Shown piece by piece: positions 31,714 through 40,300 of a DNA stretch of 64,000 bases. The stretch lies in assembly GCF_001278805.1 (NCBI RefSeq), contig NZ_CP012602.1, forward strand, positions 4,865,501 through 4,929,500, written 5' to 3'. The position numbers and the translations under genes are program-made. Source of the DNA: Bacillus sp. FJAT-18017 (GTDB lineage Bacteria; Bacillota; Bacilli; Bacillales; Cytobacillaceae). Under the pieces are notes generated by a model. That model saw only the letters and a list, made by a program, of their open reading frames with translations, was not told the DNA's origin and did not search any database. How positions within the stretch are numbered: the stretch's first letter is position 1; every line of letters starts with the position of its first letter.

Positions 31714-31772
31714 GTTCCCTTTGGCTAACCAGAACCGTCCCTCTTTGCCAGTGGCAAACGAGAACCGTCCCC
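31714..31772. repeat. GAACCGTCCC repeat pair (REP-like)
   Basis: AGAACCGTCCC occurs twice (near 31731 and 31761) around a small TTTGCCAGTGGCAAA palindrome. It resembles the 24341 element and is one of several such intergenic motifs in the window. Confidence 0.65.
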
Positions 31773-31774
31773 GT

Positions 31775-33109
31775 TTACTCCACTGTAACCGATAGCGATT
31801 TGACGAGGATGGATGGTGATCCAATAGGCGAGAGCGGGAAGGTCAGATCGGCACCGATTTCTGCGACATCGCCCAGCATTTGATAAAAATTCCCTGCTAT
31901 CGTCATCAAGTTGACTGGATATTGAACCTTTCCGTCTTTGACGTAGAAGCCGTTTGCTGCAACCGAGAAGTCGCCTGATACAGTATTGGCACCTGAATGC
32001 AGTCCTGAAAGACTTGTAATCAAAACACCTTCGTCTATTGAACCGAGCAACTCATCGAATTCCACTTTGGAAGGCTCGATGTAGAAATTGGATGGACCAA
32101 CCTTAACAGCTGACTTATATGAATCTTTATAGGCATGCCCTGTTGTTGATGTCCCATCCTTTTTAGCTGTTTTTTGATTATGGAGCAAGGACTGCAGCAC
32201 GCCTGATTCAACTACCGTAAGTTTCCTGACAGCCACTCCCTCGCTGTCAAACGTCCGGCAGCCAAGGCCGCCTTCAAGGAACGGGTCATCGACAATTGTA
32301 ATCTTGCTCGAAGCGATTTCATCCCCGCTTTTATCCTTTAAAGGAGATACTCCCGCCTGCGTATTCTCTGCGGAAAAGTTGCCCGAGTAGACTGCCAGCA
32401 GCTGGGCCGCGGCGTTATTTTTAATGAGTACAGAGTAATTTTTGCTTTCAATCGGCCTCGAGTTCAACTGGGCAATTGCCTTCTCCGCAGCCTTTTGAGC
32501 GATTTCCTTTGCATTTAACTTATTAAAATCCTGGGATAACTTAAATTCAAACGCGGTCTTCGTTTCATCCCCATCCTTGACAATCGCCTCAATGTACGCG
32601 TACAGGAAGTTTAGCCGATCGCTGACATTCAGCCCCTTATTGTTCGCAAGCGTCCTCGTAACAGACTCGTTACGGATTGCGCACCAGTCCGTCGCTTGAA
32701 ACCTCGGATCAAAGTCATGCAGTTCTTTTTCAACATCCTTGATGAATTGAATCTTTTCAGGTATTCCTATCTCATCAAGGGAATCTGAATAGAAATTCCC
32801 ATTCTCATAGTGGCTGCTTCCTGTAAAAATCTCTTCGCGGGCTTCATCATTCATAATCTGTGCATTTTCCTTTGCATTCCTTATTAAAAATGGAATTGAA
32901 TCCTCATCGAGCTTTTCCGTATAGGCATATCCCATCTTTCCATCTATGATGCCCCGGAACGACAGGCCGCCGTCTTCGGCTATTTCATACTGGTCAATTT
33001 CACCTTTGTATACCTGGCAGCCAAAGACTTCCTTTTTCTCCGAGTAAATTTCTACATCCGTAAAACCGTTCTTCTCCGCTTCCTTAAACAATAGTTCACT
33101 TATTGTCAT
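31775..33109 (-). CDS. TldE/PmbA-family protein
   Basis: A 444-residue member of the TldD/PmbA family. It matches the non-catalytic TldE partner in lacking the HExxxH motif, while keeping family stretches such as GCQVYKGEIDQYEIAEDGGLSFRG, FSAENTQAGVSPLKDKSGD and the C-terminal GDFSVAANGFYVKDGK. TldE pairs with TldD to form a zinc protease that degrades unfolded peptides and matures some peptide antibiotics. It starts three bases after the stop of the tldD gene. It is not next to a visible precursor peptide gene. Confidence 0.92.
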   Translation of the reverse strand: MTISELLFKEAEKNGFTDVEIYSEKKEVFGCQVYKGEIDQYEIAEDGGLSFRGIIDGKMGYAYTEKLDEDSIPFLIRNAKENAQIMNDEAREEIFTGSSHYENGNFYSDSLDEIGIPEKIQFIKDVEKELHDFDPRFQATDWCAIRNESVTRTLANNKGLNVSDRLNFLYAYIEAIVKDGDETKTAFEFKLSQDFNKLNAKEIAQKAAEKAIAQLNSRPIESKNYSVLIKNNAAAQLLAVYSGNFSAENTQAGVSPLKDKSGDEIASSKITIVDDPFLEGGLGCRTFDSEGVAVRKLTVVESGVLQSLLHNQKTAKKDGTSTTGHAYKDSYKSAVKVGPSNFYIEPSKVEFDELLGSIDEGVLITSLSGLHSGANTVSGDFSVAANGFYVKDGKVQYPVNLMTIAGNFYQMLGDVAEIGADLTFPLSPIGSPSILVKSLSVTVE

Positions 33110-33112
33110 CGC

Positions 33113-34501
33113 CTATTCCCCCTTTGTCCCGCCAACTGTAATTTCGCTGACACGAATCATCGGCTGGCCAACATTCACCGGGATGCTTCCACTCTGGGAC
33201 CCGCACATTCCAGCCCCATGGCCGAGGTTGTTTCCTACCATATCGACCAGTTGAAGAGTTTTCGGCCCATTTCCGATTAATGTAGCCCCCTTTAGAGGCC
33301 TTCCCAACTTCCCGTTTTTCACCTCATAAGCTTCCTCGATCGCAAAATTATAATCACCGGTTGCCGGATTGACCTGTCCGCCGCCCATATACTTTGCATA
33401 AATACCATGTTCAGTATTGGAGACGATTTCTTCTGGAGTCGATTTGCCTGGAACGATGTACGTATTGGTCATTCTTGAGGTTGGCGCAAACCTGAACGAC
33501 TGCCTCCGTCCGGAACCGGTCGAGTCCATTCCCATACGCCGTCCATTGAATTTATCAATCAAGTAACCTTTTAAAATTCCGTTTTCAATTAAGACGTTCT
33601 TCCTGGCCTTTTCGCCTTCATCATCGATTGTAATTGAACCCCATTCATTTGGAATCGTCCCATCATCTATGTATGAAACAATTTCCGGGGCAACCCGCTC
33701 GCCAATTCGGTTGGCAAATACGGAATTATTTTTCGCAACAGCAGTTGCTTCCAGGCCATGACCACAGGCCTCGTGAAAAATAACGCCGCCGAATTCGTTG
33801 TCAATAATGACAGGGAACTTGCCGCTTGGACATGGGGCTGCATCAAGCATGGTCACTGCGATCCGTGCAGCTTCATGTGCATAATGATCGAGATTGAGAT
33901 TTTCGAAAAACTCAAAACCTTGATAAGCTCCTGGTCCATAAAAGCCAGATTCCATCTTATTGTCCCGGACCGCGACCGTCTGGATCGCCAGCCTTGACCG
34001 GACCCGTTTATCCTCAACAAACCTGCCCTCCGAATTAGCAATCAATACGTTTTGTTCTTCATCCATCAACCGAACGGTAACCTGGGATATAGAAGAATGA
34101 TAGTTTTTTGCTTTTTCATAAGCTGTTTGCAGGATTGCTGCTTTACGGGCTTTCTCAACATCTTGTGGCATAATTTGAATAGGATGGATTGAATCTGCCG
34201 TTTGCTGGGTGAAAGGTGCCAGGCCGGTTGAAGCCTTGCCTTTAATTGCCTGTGCTGCACGGTTGGCCGCCTTCAAGAGCCCTTCCCGGCTAAAGTCAGT
34301 TGTATAGGCATAGAAACTCTGATATTCATTAAACACTCGGATTCCAACACCGAAATCCCTTCCCGACAAAGCCGTTTCAACTCTGCCGCTTTGGTAAGTA
34401 AGATTATTCGTGAACCTATCCTCAACGAAAATTTCCGAAAAATCTCCGCCCGTCGATAACGCCGCGGTAAGCATATCTTCTACTAAACTTTTACTAAGCA
34501 T
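33113..34501 (-). CDS. tldD: TldD-family zinc metalloprotease
   Basis: A 462-residue TldD. The zinc motif HEACGH at 243-248 in GGVIFHEACGHGLEA is intact, and the C-terminal RFAPTSRMTNTYI and GGGQVNPATGDYNFAIEEAYEVKNGK blocks are typical. The start chosen is ATG 34501, which has GGAGG seven bases upstream; the open frame extends 17 codons further without a signal. It forms a two-gene operon with tldE. Many Bacillus genomes carry this pair without a known substrate. Confidence 0.92.
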   Translation of the reverse strand: MLSKSLVEDMLTAALSTGGDFSEIFVEDRFTNNLTYQSGRVETALSGRDFGVGIRVFNEYQSFYAYTTDFSREGLLKAANRAAQAIKGKASTGLAPFTQQTADSIHPIQIMPQDVEKARKAAILQTAYEKAKNYHSSISQVTVRLMDEEQNVLIANSEGRFVEDKRVRSRLAIQTVAVRDNKMESGFYGPGAYQGFEFFENLNLDHYAHEAARIAVTMLDAAPCPSGKFPVIIDNEFGGVIFHEACGHGLEATAVAKNNSVFANRIGERVAPEIVSYIDDGTIPNEWGSITIDDEGEKARKNVLIENGILKGYLIDKFNGRRMGMDSTGSGRRQSFRFAPTSRMTNTYIVPGKSTPEEIVSNTEHGIYAKYMGGGQVNPATGDYNFAIEEAYEVKNGKLGRPLKGATLIGNGPKTLQLVDMVGNNLGHGAGMCGSQSGSIPVNVGQPMIRVSEITVGGTKGE

Positions 34502-34575
34502 AACAACCTCCTGTAATGGAAAAATTGACCACCTGACATAAATATTCGCCAAACCAGCCTACTATTCCTCCCTCC

Positions 34576-34600
34576 GGCAAAATAGGGACAGTTCTCTGTC
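34576..34600. repeat. Imperfect GGGACAG-type palindrome
   Basis: AATAGGGACAGTTCTCTGTCT lies between tldD and the thiol oxidoreductase gene. It is an imperfect member of the same short intergenic family. Confidence 0.5.
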
Positions 34601-34608
34601 TAAATAAA

Positions 34609-34640
34609 AAACCAGTCTCAACATTCGAGACTGGTTTTGC
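34609..34640 (-). terminator. Intrinsic terminator of the FrnE-like gene
   Basis: On the minus strand AAACCAGTCTC and GAGACTGGTTT form an eleven-base stem followed by T residues, just after the stop at 34649. Confidence 0.9.
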
Positions 34641-34648
34641 TCATTTAA

Positions 34649-35350
34649 CTATTTTTTAGGTATTTCGCACCCATCATCATCAAAGAGGTTCCCATCCTGA
34701 TTTAGAATGGTGATTTTTTTCTCATCCTCGGCAATGACTTTTTCCAACGCCTGGACAAAAGTTTCTGTCGGCTGTGCCCCGGAAAGGGCATATTTTTGAT
34801 TAATCAGGAAGAATGGCACCCCTGAAATCCCATATTGCCGAGCCATTTGCTCATCAGTTCGAACCTCGGCAGTCATATCTTCACTGGCAAGCATGTTTCT
34901 CACGACTTCCCGGTCAAGTCCTACTTCCACTGCCAATTCAACTAACGTTTCATGGTCGCCAATATGCCTGGATTCTGTGAAATAAGCTTGTAAAATCCGC
35001 TCAGTCATTTCCTTCATCAGGCCTTGAGTCTTGGCGAACATCGTTAACCGGTGAGCATCGAACGTGTTTGTCATGATCATCGTATCCATCTGATAATCCA
35101 GACCGGCTTCCTTTGCCATTTGAACGACACGATCTGTATTCGCTTTAGCCTGGGAAAGGCTCATTCCGTATTTTTTAGCCAGTTTTTCATTCATGTTTTC
35201 CTTTATATCCCGAGGTGCGTCCGGCTCCAACTCATAGCACCGGTATGTCACTTCAATCGGGTGGTTAATCTGCTTAATGGCGTCCTCCAGACGCCTTTTG
35301 CCAATATAGCAGAATGGTCAAGCAAAGTCCGTCCACATTTCAATATGCAT
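34649..35350 (-). CDS. DsbA/FrnE-family thiol oxidoreductase with in-frame TGA at the active site (candidate selenoprotein)
   Basis: A 233-codon frame from ATG 35350, with AAAGGAGG eight bases upstream, interrupted only by TGA at codon 11 (35320-35318). It reads MHIEMWTDFA-TGA-PFCYIGKRRLEDA, so the TGA replaces the first cysteine of the CPFC redox motif. The rest is a normal FrnE-like DsbA: helical insert, GVPFF cis-proline loop and an intact C-terminus. Directly after the TGA lies a hairpin (35270-35312) with a G in its apical loop, as expected of a bacterial SECIS. Selenocysteine is the attractive reading; the alternatives are a nonsense mutation or sequencing error. If not decoded, a GTG at 35251 would give a truncated 200-residue product without the active site. 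Confidence 0.75.
35270..35312 (-). promoter_or_regulatory. SECIS-like hairpin just after the in-frame TGA
   Basis: On the minus strand the inner stem is GGCGTC (35295-35290) with GACGCC (35284-35279) around loop TGGAG. The outer stem is CTGCT (35312-35308) with AGCAG (35274-35270). The loop lies about 30 bases from the TGA and has G at its second position, in line with the known pattern for bacterial SECIS elements. It was found by eye and folding energy was not calculated. Confidence 0.5.
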
Positions 35351-35477
35351 ACTGTATTCCTCCTTTACTTCTTTCCAATTAGTATAGGGGGTTGAGTTAG
35401 TTTTTACACGGGATTTGCCTGATTCAAATAACTTGTAACATGATATAGTTGGCATATGGAACTTTAGTCCGCTTTTT

Positions 35478-36836
35478 ATGGAGATGAAAAACTTGAACGA
35501 AAAAAATATAGCAATTGTCATTGGCGGCGGTATTGCCGGAAAGCTTGCTGCCAAGGTGCTGTCAGACCATTTCAAGAAAGTGATCATACTGGAAAGAGAT
35601 GCTGAGCCACAAGGGCCGCTACCTAGAAAAGGTGTACCCCAGGGAGCTCATTTACACGCCCTACTTCATGCAGGTGAACATGGCCTTGAATCATTATTCC
35701 CTGGAATCACAAACAGGTTTTATCATAGCGGCGCGATTAAAATCAACTCTACAAGAGACCTCGCCTGGTTCCACCATGGTGTCTGGAAACTTCAATATGA
35801 TGGGGGCTACTCAACTACACTTCAAACCAGGCCTCACTTGGAATGGCACATTGACCAATACATAAAGGAAATTCCGAATATTGCTTACTATTATAACCAT
35901 TCTGTAAAATCCTATCATTATGACAAGCAAGCGAACAAAGTAACAGGAGTAACTGCAAGCAGTCCTGAAGCAGACTCTATTACCCTCGATGCTAATCTAG
36001 TTGTTGATGCAAGCGGGTCAGGAAGTTTTACCGGAGCTTGGCTTGAAAAGTTAGGCCACGTTCTCCCTACGGAAAAGGCAACAATAGGATTAACTTATGT
36101 CAGTAAGTTTTTTCAGCTGCCGGAGAACCCTAAGCGGAACTGGTCCATTAAGCTTATCTATCCAGAACCGCCTTTTGGGGAGATAGGGGCTACCCTTTCC
36201 AGCGTGGAAGGGAATCGGTATATCGCAACCATCTTTGGCTATCAAAATGCCATTAATGAAAAAAAGGCAATAACAGATAACGAAGCATTTTTGGAACTTG
36301 CAAAAAAGCTTTCCAAACCCGATATTTATACCGAATTAAGCAAGGGCAAGCCTCTTTCAAAAACAAGTATTTTCCGTGTCCCTCAAATTAGTTGGAGGCG
36401 GTTTGACAAAGTTAAGCACCTTCCCGATGGGCTGCTCATGATGGGGGACACGATATGCCGGATTGATCCCGTTTTTGGCCAGGGGATGAGCGTCGCTGTT
36501 TTGGAGGCACTTGAACTTCAGCGCTTATTGAAAAAAGATCTCCCTTTAAAAAGGCTTGCTTATATGTTCCATAAAAAAACTGTGAAAATTATCTCGCCTG
36601 TCTGGAATATGGTTTTGTCCGAAGACCTTCGTTATCCAGGGATACAAGCAAAGAGACCATTTGGCTTATCCGCTCAACAATGGTTCACTAAACAAATTTT
36701 CCTCTTATCCTCTGAGGACCGATACATTTATGACTCCTTTATTAAAGTGATGAACCTTGTCCAGCCTGCTGCCATTCTAATGAGGCCAGCTATTCTTAAA
36801 AAAGTTGTAGCCCGCGGCCTCTTTAGGAGGAAATGA
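35478..36836 (+). CDS. FAD-dependent oxidoreductase
   Basis: A flavoprotein of the FAD-binding monooxygenase/dehydrogenase superfamily, up to 452 residues. The FAD loop GGGIAG lies at 17-22, an E-rich strand VIILERD follows near 35-41, and MMGDTICRIDPVFGQGMSVA near 320-340 is the second FAD motif. The product resembles tryptophan-halogenase and geranylgeranyl-reductase relatives; the substrate is unknown. The start is uncertain: ATG 35478 has no clear ribosome binding site, whereas TTG 35493 follows GGAG by nine bases and begins NEKNIAIVIGGG. It diverges from the FrnE-like gene and ends at a strong terminator. Confidence 0.88.
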   Translation: MEMKNLNEKNIAIVIGGGIAGKLAAKVLSDHFKKVIILERDAEPQGPLPRKGVPQGAHLHALLHAGEHGLESLFPGITNRFYHSGAIKINSTRDLAWFHHGVWKLQYDGGYSTTLQTRPHLEWHIDQYIKEIPNIAYYYNHSVKSYHYDKQANKVTGVTASSPEADSITLDANLVVDASGSGSFTGAWLEKLGHVLPTEKATIGLTYVSKFFQLPENPKRNWSIKLIYPEPPFGEIGATLSSVEGNRYIATIFGYQNAINEKKAITDNEAFLELAKKLSKPDIYTELSKGKPLSKTSIFRVPQISWRRFDKVKHLPDGLLMMGDTICRIDPVFGQGMSVAVLEALELQRLLKKDLPLKRLAYMFHKKTVKIISPVWNMVLSEDLRYPGIQAKRPFGLSAQQWFTKQIFLLSSEDRYIYDSFIKVMNLVQPAAILMRPAILKKVVARGLFRRK

Positions 36837-36852
36837 TTTTCCGAACAAATAC

Positions 36853-36885
36853 AAAATGGCGGTCGCCTTCGACCGCCATTTTTTA
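36853..36885. terminator. Bidirectional terminator
   Basis: AAAATGGCGGTC and GACCGCCATTTT form a twelve-base stem between convergent genes, with T or A runs on both sides. Confidence 0.9.
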
Positions 36886-36913
36886 AATGAACCAGGGAAC
36901 CGACTCCTGCTCC

Positions 36914-37402
36914 TTAGTCTCTATACATTACCGCTAAGCCTTTAAGGAAGTTCCGCGCGAATTTGTCACCGCATTCTTTGTAGTTCTTGTGGCCTTTTTT
37001 CCGGAGCAAGGCGCTTAGCTCTCCTTTTGTGATGGCAATGCCAGCATTATCAAATATCTCGATCATGTCTTCACTTGTAAGCGAAAGGGCGATTTTTACT
37101 TTTTTCAGCAGGACATTATTGATGCTCTCATTGATTTTCGGAGGATTTTCAGGCTGACCAGGCTTCGGCTCCTGCCTTCCTCTTTTGAAAATAATCAAGC
37201 CATCCAGAAACGATTCAAGCTTGCTGTTATTGATCCTCAATTGCTGATCAAGCTCGGGCTCTTCCACGTTTGACTTTGTGAGTATCTTCAATACCTCTTC
37301 CTTTGTAACGTCGATGCCGCCAAGTTGGAATATCTTAACCATATCTGTATTTTTTATATCCAGGGCATATCTCAGCCGGATTAAAATATCATTATTTTCC
37401 AT
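36914..37402 (-). CDS. DUF1456-family protein (YehS-like)
   Basis: A 162-residue soluble protein of two repeats of about 70 residues. Each begins with a helix pair of the form LLxxLRYALDIKNTDMVKIFQLGG...VTKEEVLKIL (residues 5-42) and VLLKKVKIALSLTSEDMIEIFDNAG...ITKGELSALLRKKGHKNY (97-142), which mark DUF1456. Function is unknown. GGAGGGTCAC precedes the ATG. It is convergent with the FAD oxidoreductase and divergent from the LysE gene. Confidence 0.92.
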   Translation of the reverse strand: MENNDILIRLRYALDIKNTDMVKIFQLGGIDVTKEEVLKILTKSNVEEPELDQQLRINNSKLESFLDGLIIFKRGRQEPKPGQPENPPKINESINNVLLKKVKIALSLTSEDMIEIFDNAGIAITKGELSALLRKKGHKNYKECGDKFARNFLKGLAVMYRD

Positions 37403-37566
37403 CAGTGACCCTCCTATATACTTCAGCTATTCCCCTTGTGGTTTGCTATATGCATTTTACATGTAATTCGCGAGCAACAAAAGGAAAACCTGGAAACGGC
37501 TACGTGAAAAATGGATTATCTGCCTATGGACATGCATAAAATGTACAAGTCCTTTTAGGTGTGGTG

Positions 37567-38202
37567 ATGGTTTTGAATGTATATCTAAGTTACATTATTC
37601 TGGGGCTTACGCTGGCTGCCCCAATAGGTCCGGTTAATTCGGCGCGAATCGATAAAGGCCTTAAGAACGGGTTTTGGCATGCATGGGCAGTCGGCGCAGG
37701 CTCAATGATGGCGGACGCAACCTTTATGCTGACAGTTTATCTCAGCCTTGTCCGCTTCCTTTACTATCCTTATGTACAGGTTTTCCTTTGGCTATTCGGC
37801 GGCTTTGTCCTCATCTATTCAGGAATAGAAAGCATGGTCAGCGCATCGAGTTTGAAACTTGAGCAGAGAAGAGCGAAGGAATCGATTTTCAAGTGCTTTT
37901 TTTCCGGATTTATTATTTCCATTTCCAGCCCGATGTCCATTTTGTTTTGGCTTGGCATTTATGGCTCAGTTCTCGCGAAAACCGCTTCATCCTACGGTCC
38001 TGAAAAGCTGCTAATCTACAGCTCGATGATTTTCCTGGGCCTTTGCCTATGGGATATTTTTGTTGCCGCGCTGGCAAGTGGATCGAGGAGATTTCTGAAT
38101 GCGAATACCCTGGTAGCAATTTCGGTTATATCGGGGCTGTCACTGGTCGGTTTCGGAGTGTATTTTGGAGTTCAGGGGATAAAAGCACTTGCTAACCTTT
38201 AG
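37567..38202 (+). CDS. LysE-family exporter
   Basis: A 211-residue membrane protein with about six helices, opening with YLSYIILGLTLAAPIGPVNSARIDKGLKNG, a family signature of LysE/RhtB amino acid exporters. The region KLEQRRAKESIFKCFFSGFIISISSPMSILFWLGIYGS follows the standard pattern of a charged loop and the second half. The start is ATG 37567 with AGGTGTGG upstream. The exported amino acid or metabolite cannot be read from sequence. A hairpin without a T run follows the stop. Confidence 0.9.
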   Translation: MVLNVYLSYIILGLTLAAPIGPVNSARIDKGLKNGFWHAWAVGAGSMMADATFMLTVYLSLVRFLYYPYVQVFLWLFGGFVLIYSGIESMVSASSLKLEQRRAKESIFKCFFSGFIISISSPMSILFWLGIYGSVLAKTASSYGPEKLLIYSSMIFLGLCLWDIFVAALASGSRRFLNANTLVAISVISGLSLVGFGVYFGVQGIKALANL

Positions 38203-38225
38203 GGATGTGTCGAAACATCCCTAAC
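38203..38225 (+). other. Hairpin after the LysE gene
   Basis: TAGGGATGT and ACATCCCTA form a nine-base stem right after the stop codon. No T run follows, so it may be a weak terminator or an mRNA-stabilising hairpin. Confidence 0.5.
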
Positions 38226-38260
38226 GATAGAAGCCATGATATGAAAGGCTTCGTGCAAAT

Positions 38261-38280
38261 TTAATCAAACGTTTGATTAA
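38261..38280. promoter_or_regulatory. Perfect 20-bp palindrome, candidate repressor operator
   Basis: TTAATCAAACGTTTGATTAA is a perfect palindrome. It lies in the gap between the LysE gene and the acyl-CoA synthetase, which converge on it. TetR-type operators have this form, but no promoter is visible beside it. Confidence 0.45.
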
Positions 38281-38308
38281 TGAAAATACGACAATTCGCG
38301 ACGAAAAA

Positions 38309-38338
38309 AGAAGCAGGGTATCGTCCCTGCTTCTTATA
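38309..38338 (-). terminator. Intrinsic terminator of the acyl-CoA synthetase gene
   Basis: On the minus strand AAGAAGCAGGG and CCCTGCTTCTT form an eleven-base stem followed by a T run. It overlaps the stop codon. Confidence 0.9.
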
Positions 38339-39869
38339 TTACCGGCTTTTCGTTAGTGTGCTGAGATGCCATATTCTTAAGCATCACTTTGCTGATTTTC
38401 CCGACGTGAGTTTTCGGCATTTCCTCAATAAGATGGATTTTCTTCGGAACCTTGTAGCCGCCCAGTTTCAGCCGGCAAAATTGTTTGATGTCTTCCTCGG
38501 CAACCCCACTGCCTTCAGCGAGTACAACGAAGGCAGTTACTGCTTCCCCCCATTTTTCATCTGGTGCTCCGACAACAGCAGCTTCCAGGATTTCAGGGTG
38601 TTCGCAAAGCCAATGCTCGACCTCAAGCGGATACACCTTCTCCCCGCCTGTAATGATCATATCTTTTTTCCGGCCAACGATATAATAATACCCATCTTGA
38701 TCCCGGCGGGCGAGATCACCTGTAAGCAGCCAGCCATTCTGAAGCGCATCATTTGTTGCCTCTTCATTTCCCCAGTAAAAGGAAAACGCATGCCTCCCCT
38801 GGATGGCCAGCTCACCGACCATTCCTGATCCTGCTTCTGCTCCGTGCTCATCCACTATTTTCACTGAATGGTACATCATCGCCTTACCTACTGAGCCCCT
38901 CTTTAGTACGGCATCAGCAGGGTCGATATAAAAATTGTTCGGTCCTGCTTCCGTCAACCCATATCCCTCTTTAAACGGCTTCCCTTTTTGCGCGAATGCT
39001 TCATAGATTTCAAGGGGGCATGGCGCACCACCGGAAAGGAAAACCTTCATATCATTGAAATCTGTTGCGTGGAACAGTTCTGATTTAACCAGCAAATGAT
39101 ACATCGTCGGTACAAACAGCACAATTGTACAACGGTGATCGACAAGGTGCTTAATCGCCTTTTCAGGGGAAAACTCCCTCGCAATCGCAACTGATCCGCC
39201 AGCCATTAAAATCGGAATGGATAACGCATTGAGCCCGCCGGTATGGAACATCGGCAGGTACGTCACAGTTTTGTCCTCGTTGGTCAGGTTCCAGCTGACA
39301 ATCGTCGAGATTGCGTTCCACATGATCGCCCGATGTGAAAGAACCGCCCCTTTTGGATATCCTGTCGTACCGCCTGTATAAATCATTGCCAGCGGATCCT
39401 CGTCATCGATATCCACATGCTTGTTATCAGTCTGGTTTAGCGCGGCCGTATAGCGGTCAATCAGCTCTTCATATTGCGAGCCATCGATGCAAATGCTTAG
39501 TCCGAGTTCGTTCCAAAGCTGAGACACCTGCTTTGCAAAATCGGAGTGGAAGCCGATTAGCTTGGGTGTGCAATCCCCAATTATAAAAGACAACTCACTG
39601 ATTGCCAGCCGCCAATTCAACGGAACAAAGATGGCGCCGATCTTTCCGCATGCAAACAACAAATCGAAATAACTGATGTCATTTGGTGCAAGCAGCGCAA
39701 CCCTGTCCCCTTTCCGGATTCCTTGTTCCGATAGCCAGCAGGCCAGTGCCCGTGCCCTGGTATTTAGTTGTTCAAAGCTCCACGATCTATCTGCTTCAGC
39801 ATCAACAACCGCAGTCGCCAATGGTGTCAGTCTTGCCCTGGATTCAAGCCAATCGAGCTCGCACCTCAC
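38334..39869 (-). CDS. Acyl-CoA synthetase (AMP-dependent ligase)
   Basis: A 511-residue ANL-superfamily ligase that activates a carboxylic acid with ATP and CoA. The P-loop reads MIYTGGTTGYPKG near residues 164-176, the A5 motif is EGYGLTEAGP near 300-309, the A7-A8 motif is WLLTGDLARRDQDGYYYIVGRKKDMIITGGEKVYP near 385-420, and the final catalytic lysine is in THVGKI near 494-499. The start is GTG 39869 with AAAGGAGG upstream. It lies downstream of the LIV-type transporter operon but has its own promoter region and terminator. A link to uptake of a carboxylate is inferred; the substrate is unknown. Confidence 0.93.
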   Translation of the reverse strand: MRCELDWLESRARLTPLATAVVDAEADRSWSFEQLNTRARALACWLSEQGIRKGDRVALLAPNDISYFDLLFACGKIGAIFVPLNWRLAISELSFIIGDCTPKLIGFHSDFAKQVSQLWNELGLSICIDGSQYEELIDRYTAALNQTDNKHVDIDDEDPLAMIYTGGTTGYPKGAVLSHRAIMWNAISTIVSWNLTNEDKTVTYLPMFHTGGLNALSIPILMAGGSVAIAREFSPEKAIKHLVDHRCTIVLFVPTMYHLLVKSELFHATDFNDMKVFLSGGAPCPLEIYEAFAQKGKPFKEGYGLTEAGPNNFYIDPADAVLKRGSVGKAMMYHSVKIVDEHGAEAGSGMVGELAIQGRHAFSFYWGNEEATNDALQNGWLLTGDLARRDQDGYYYIVGRKKDMIITGGEKVYPLEVEHWLCEHPEILEAAVVGAPDEKWGEAVTAFVVLAEGSGVAEEDIKQFCRLKLGGYKVPKKIHLIEEMPKTHVGKISKVMLKNMASQHTNEKPVI

Positions 39870-39976
39870 AGCAATTCCTCCTTTACCCCTTCATTATGGA
39901 TTCATTTTAGGAAAAGGCAGTTACAAGGAAGTTACAGCTTCTCCTGAATTCGGGCAAATCCTCTTACATACACTTT

Positions 39977-40247
39977 TTCACTAGTGAATATTTTTTTGAT
40001 ATGGTTACTGCCGTGCAGGGATTAGTTACTGCCTGGCAGGTTTCATATTCTTTTTCACTACACATTAGTGAATTATCACTATCAACTAAACCTTCATATT
40101 AGTCATCCCTCGTCTTTTCCACTAGCTATTTATTATTCTAAAATAGCCCCTGCCGTGCATAGACTAGTACCTGTCAGGCAGGGATTATAAAAGTCCGTAG
40201 TTAACTCTAACCATCAAAAAGCTATACTATAATCATTTTTCACTAGT
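39977..40247. promoter_or_regulatory. Three TTCACTAGTGAA-like operator candidates upstream of the acyl-CoA synthetase
   Basis: A perfect palindrome TTCACTAGTGAA (39977-39988), an interrupted one TTCACTA-5-TAGTGAA (40054-40072), and a half-site TTCACTAGT (40239-40247) lie in the 400-base gap between the acyl-CoA synthetase gene and the liv terminator. The gap also has four related CCTGCCGTGCA/CTGTCAGGCAG stretches. No ORF is evident. Regulation by a dimeric repressor is plausible. Confidence 0.4.
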
Positions 40248-40267
40248 CATCAGGTACGCCAGCGCCT

Positions 40268-40292
40268 CAAAAAAAGAGCGCATCCAGCGCTC
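40268..40292 (-). terminator. Terminator of the LIV transporter operon
   Basis: GAGCGC and GCGCTC pair across TGGAT on the minus strand and are followed by seven T residues, just after the 59-residue gene. Confidence 0.85.
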
Positions 40293-40300
40293 CAGCAAAG

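Noticed and set aside
38280..38828. A 182-residue plus-strand open frame opposite the acyl-CoA synthetase
   Set aside because: It lies antisense to a well-supported gene with full family motifs and has no ribosome binding site.
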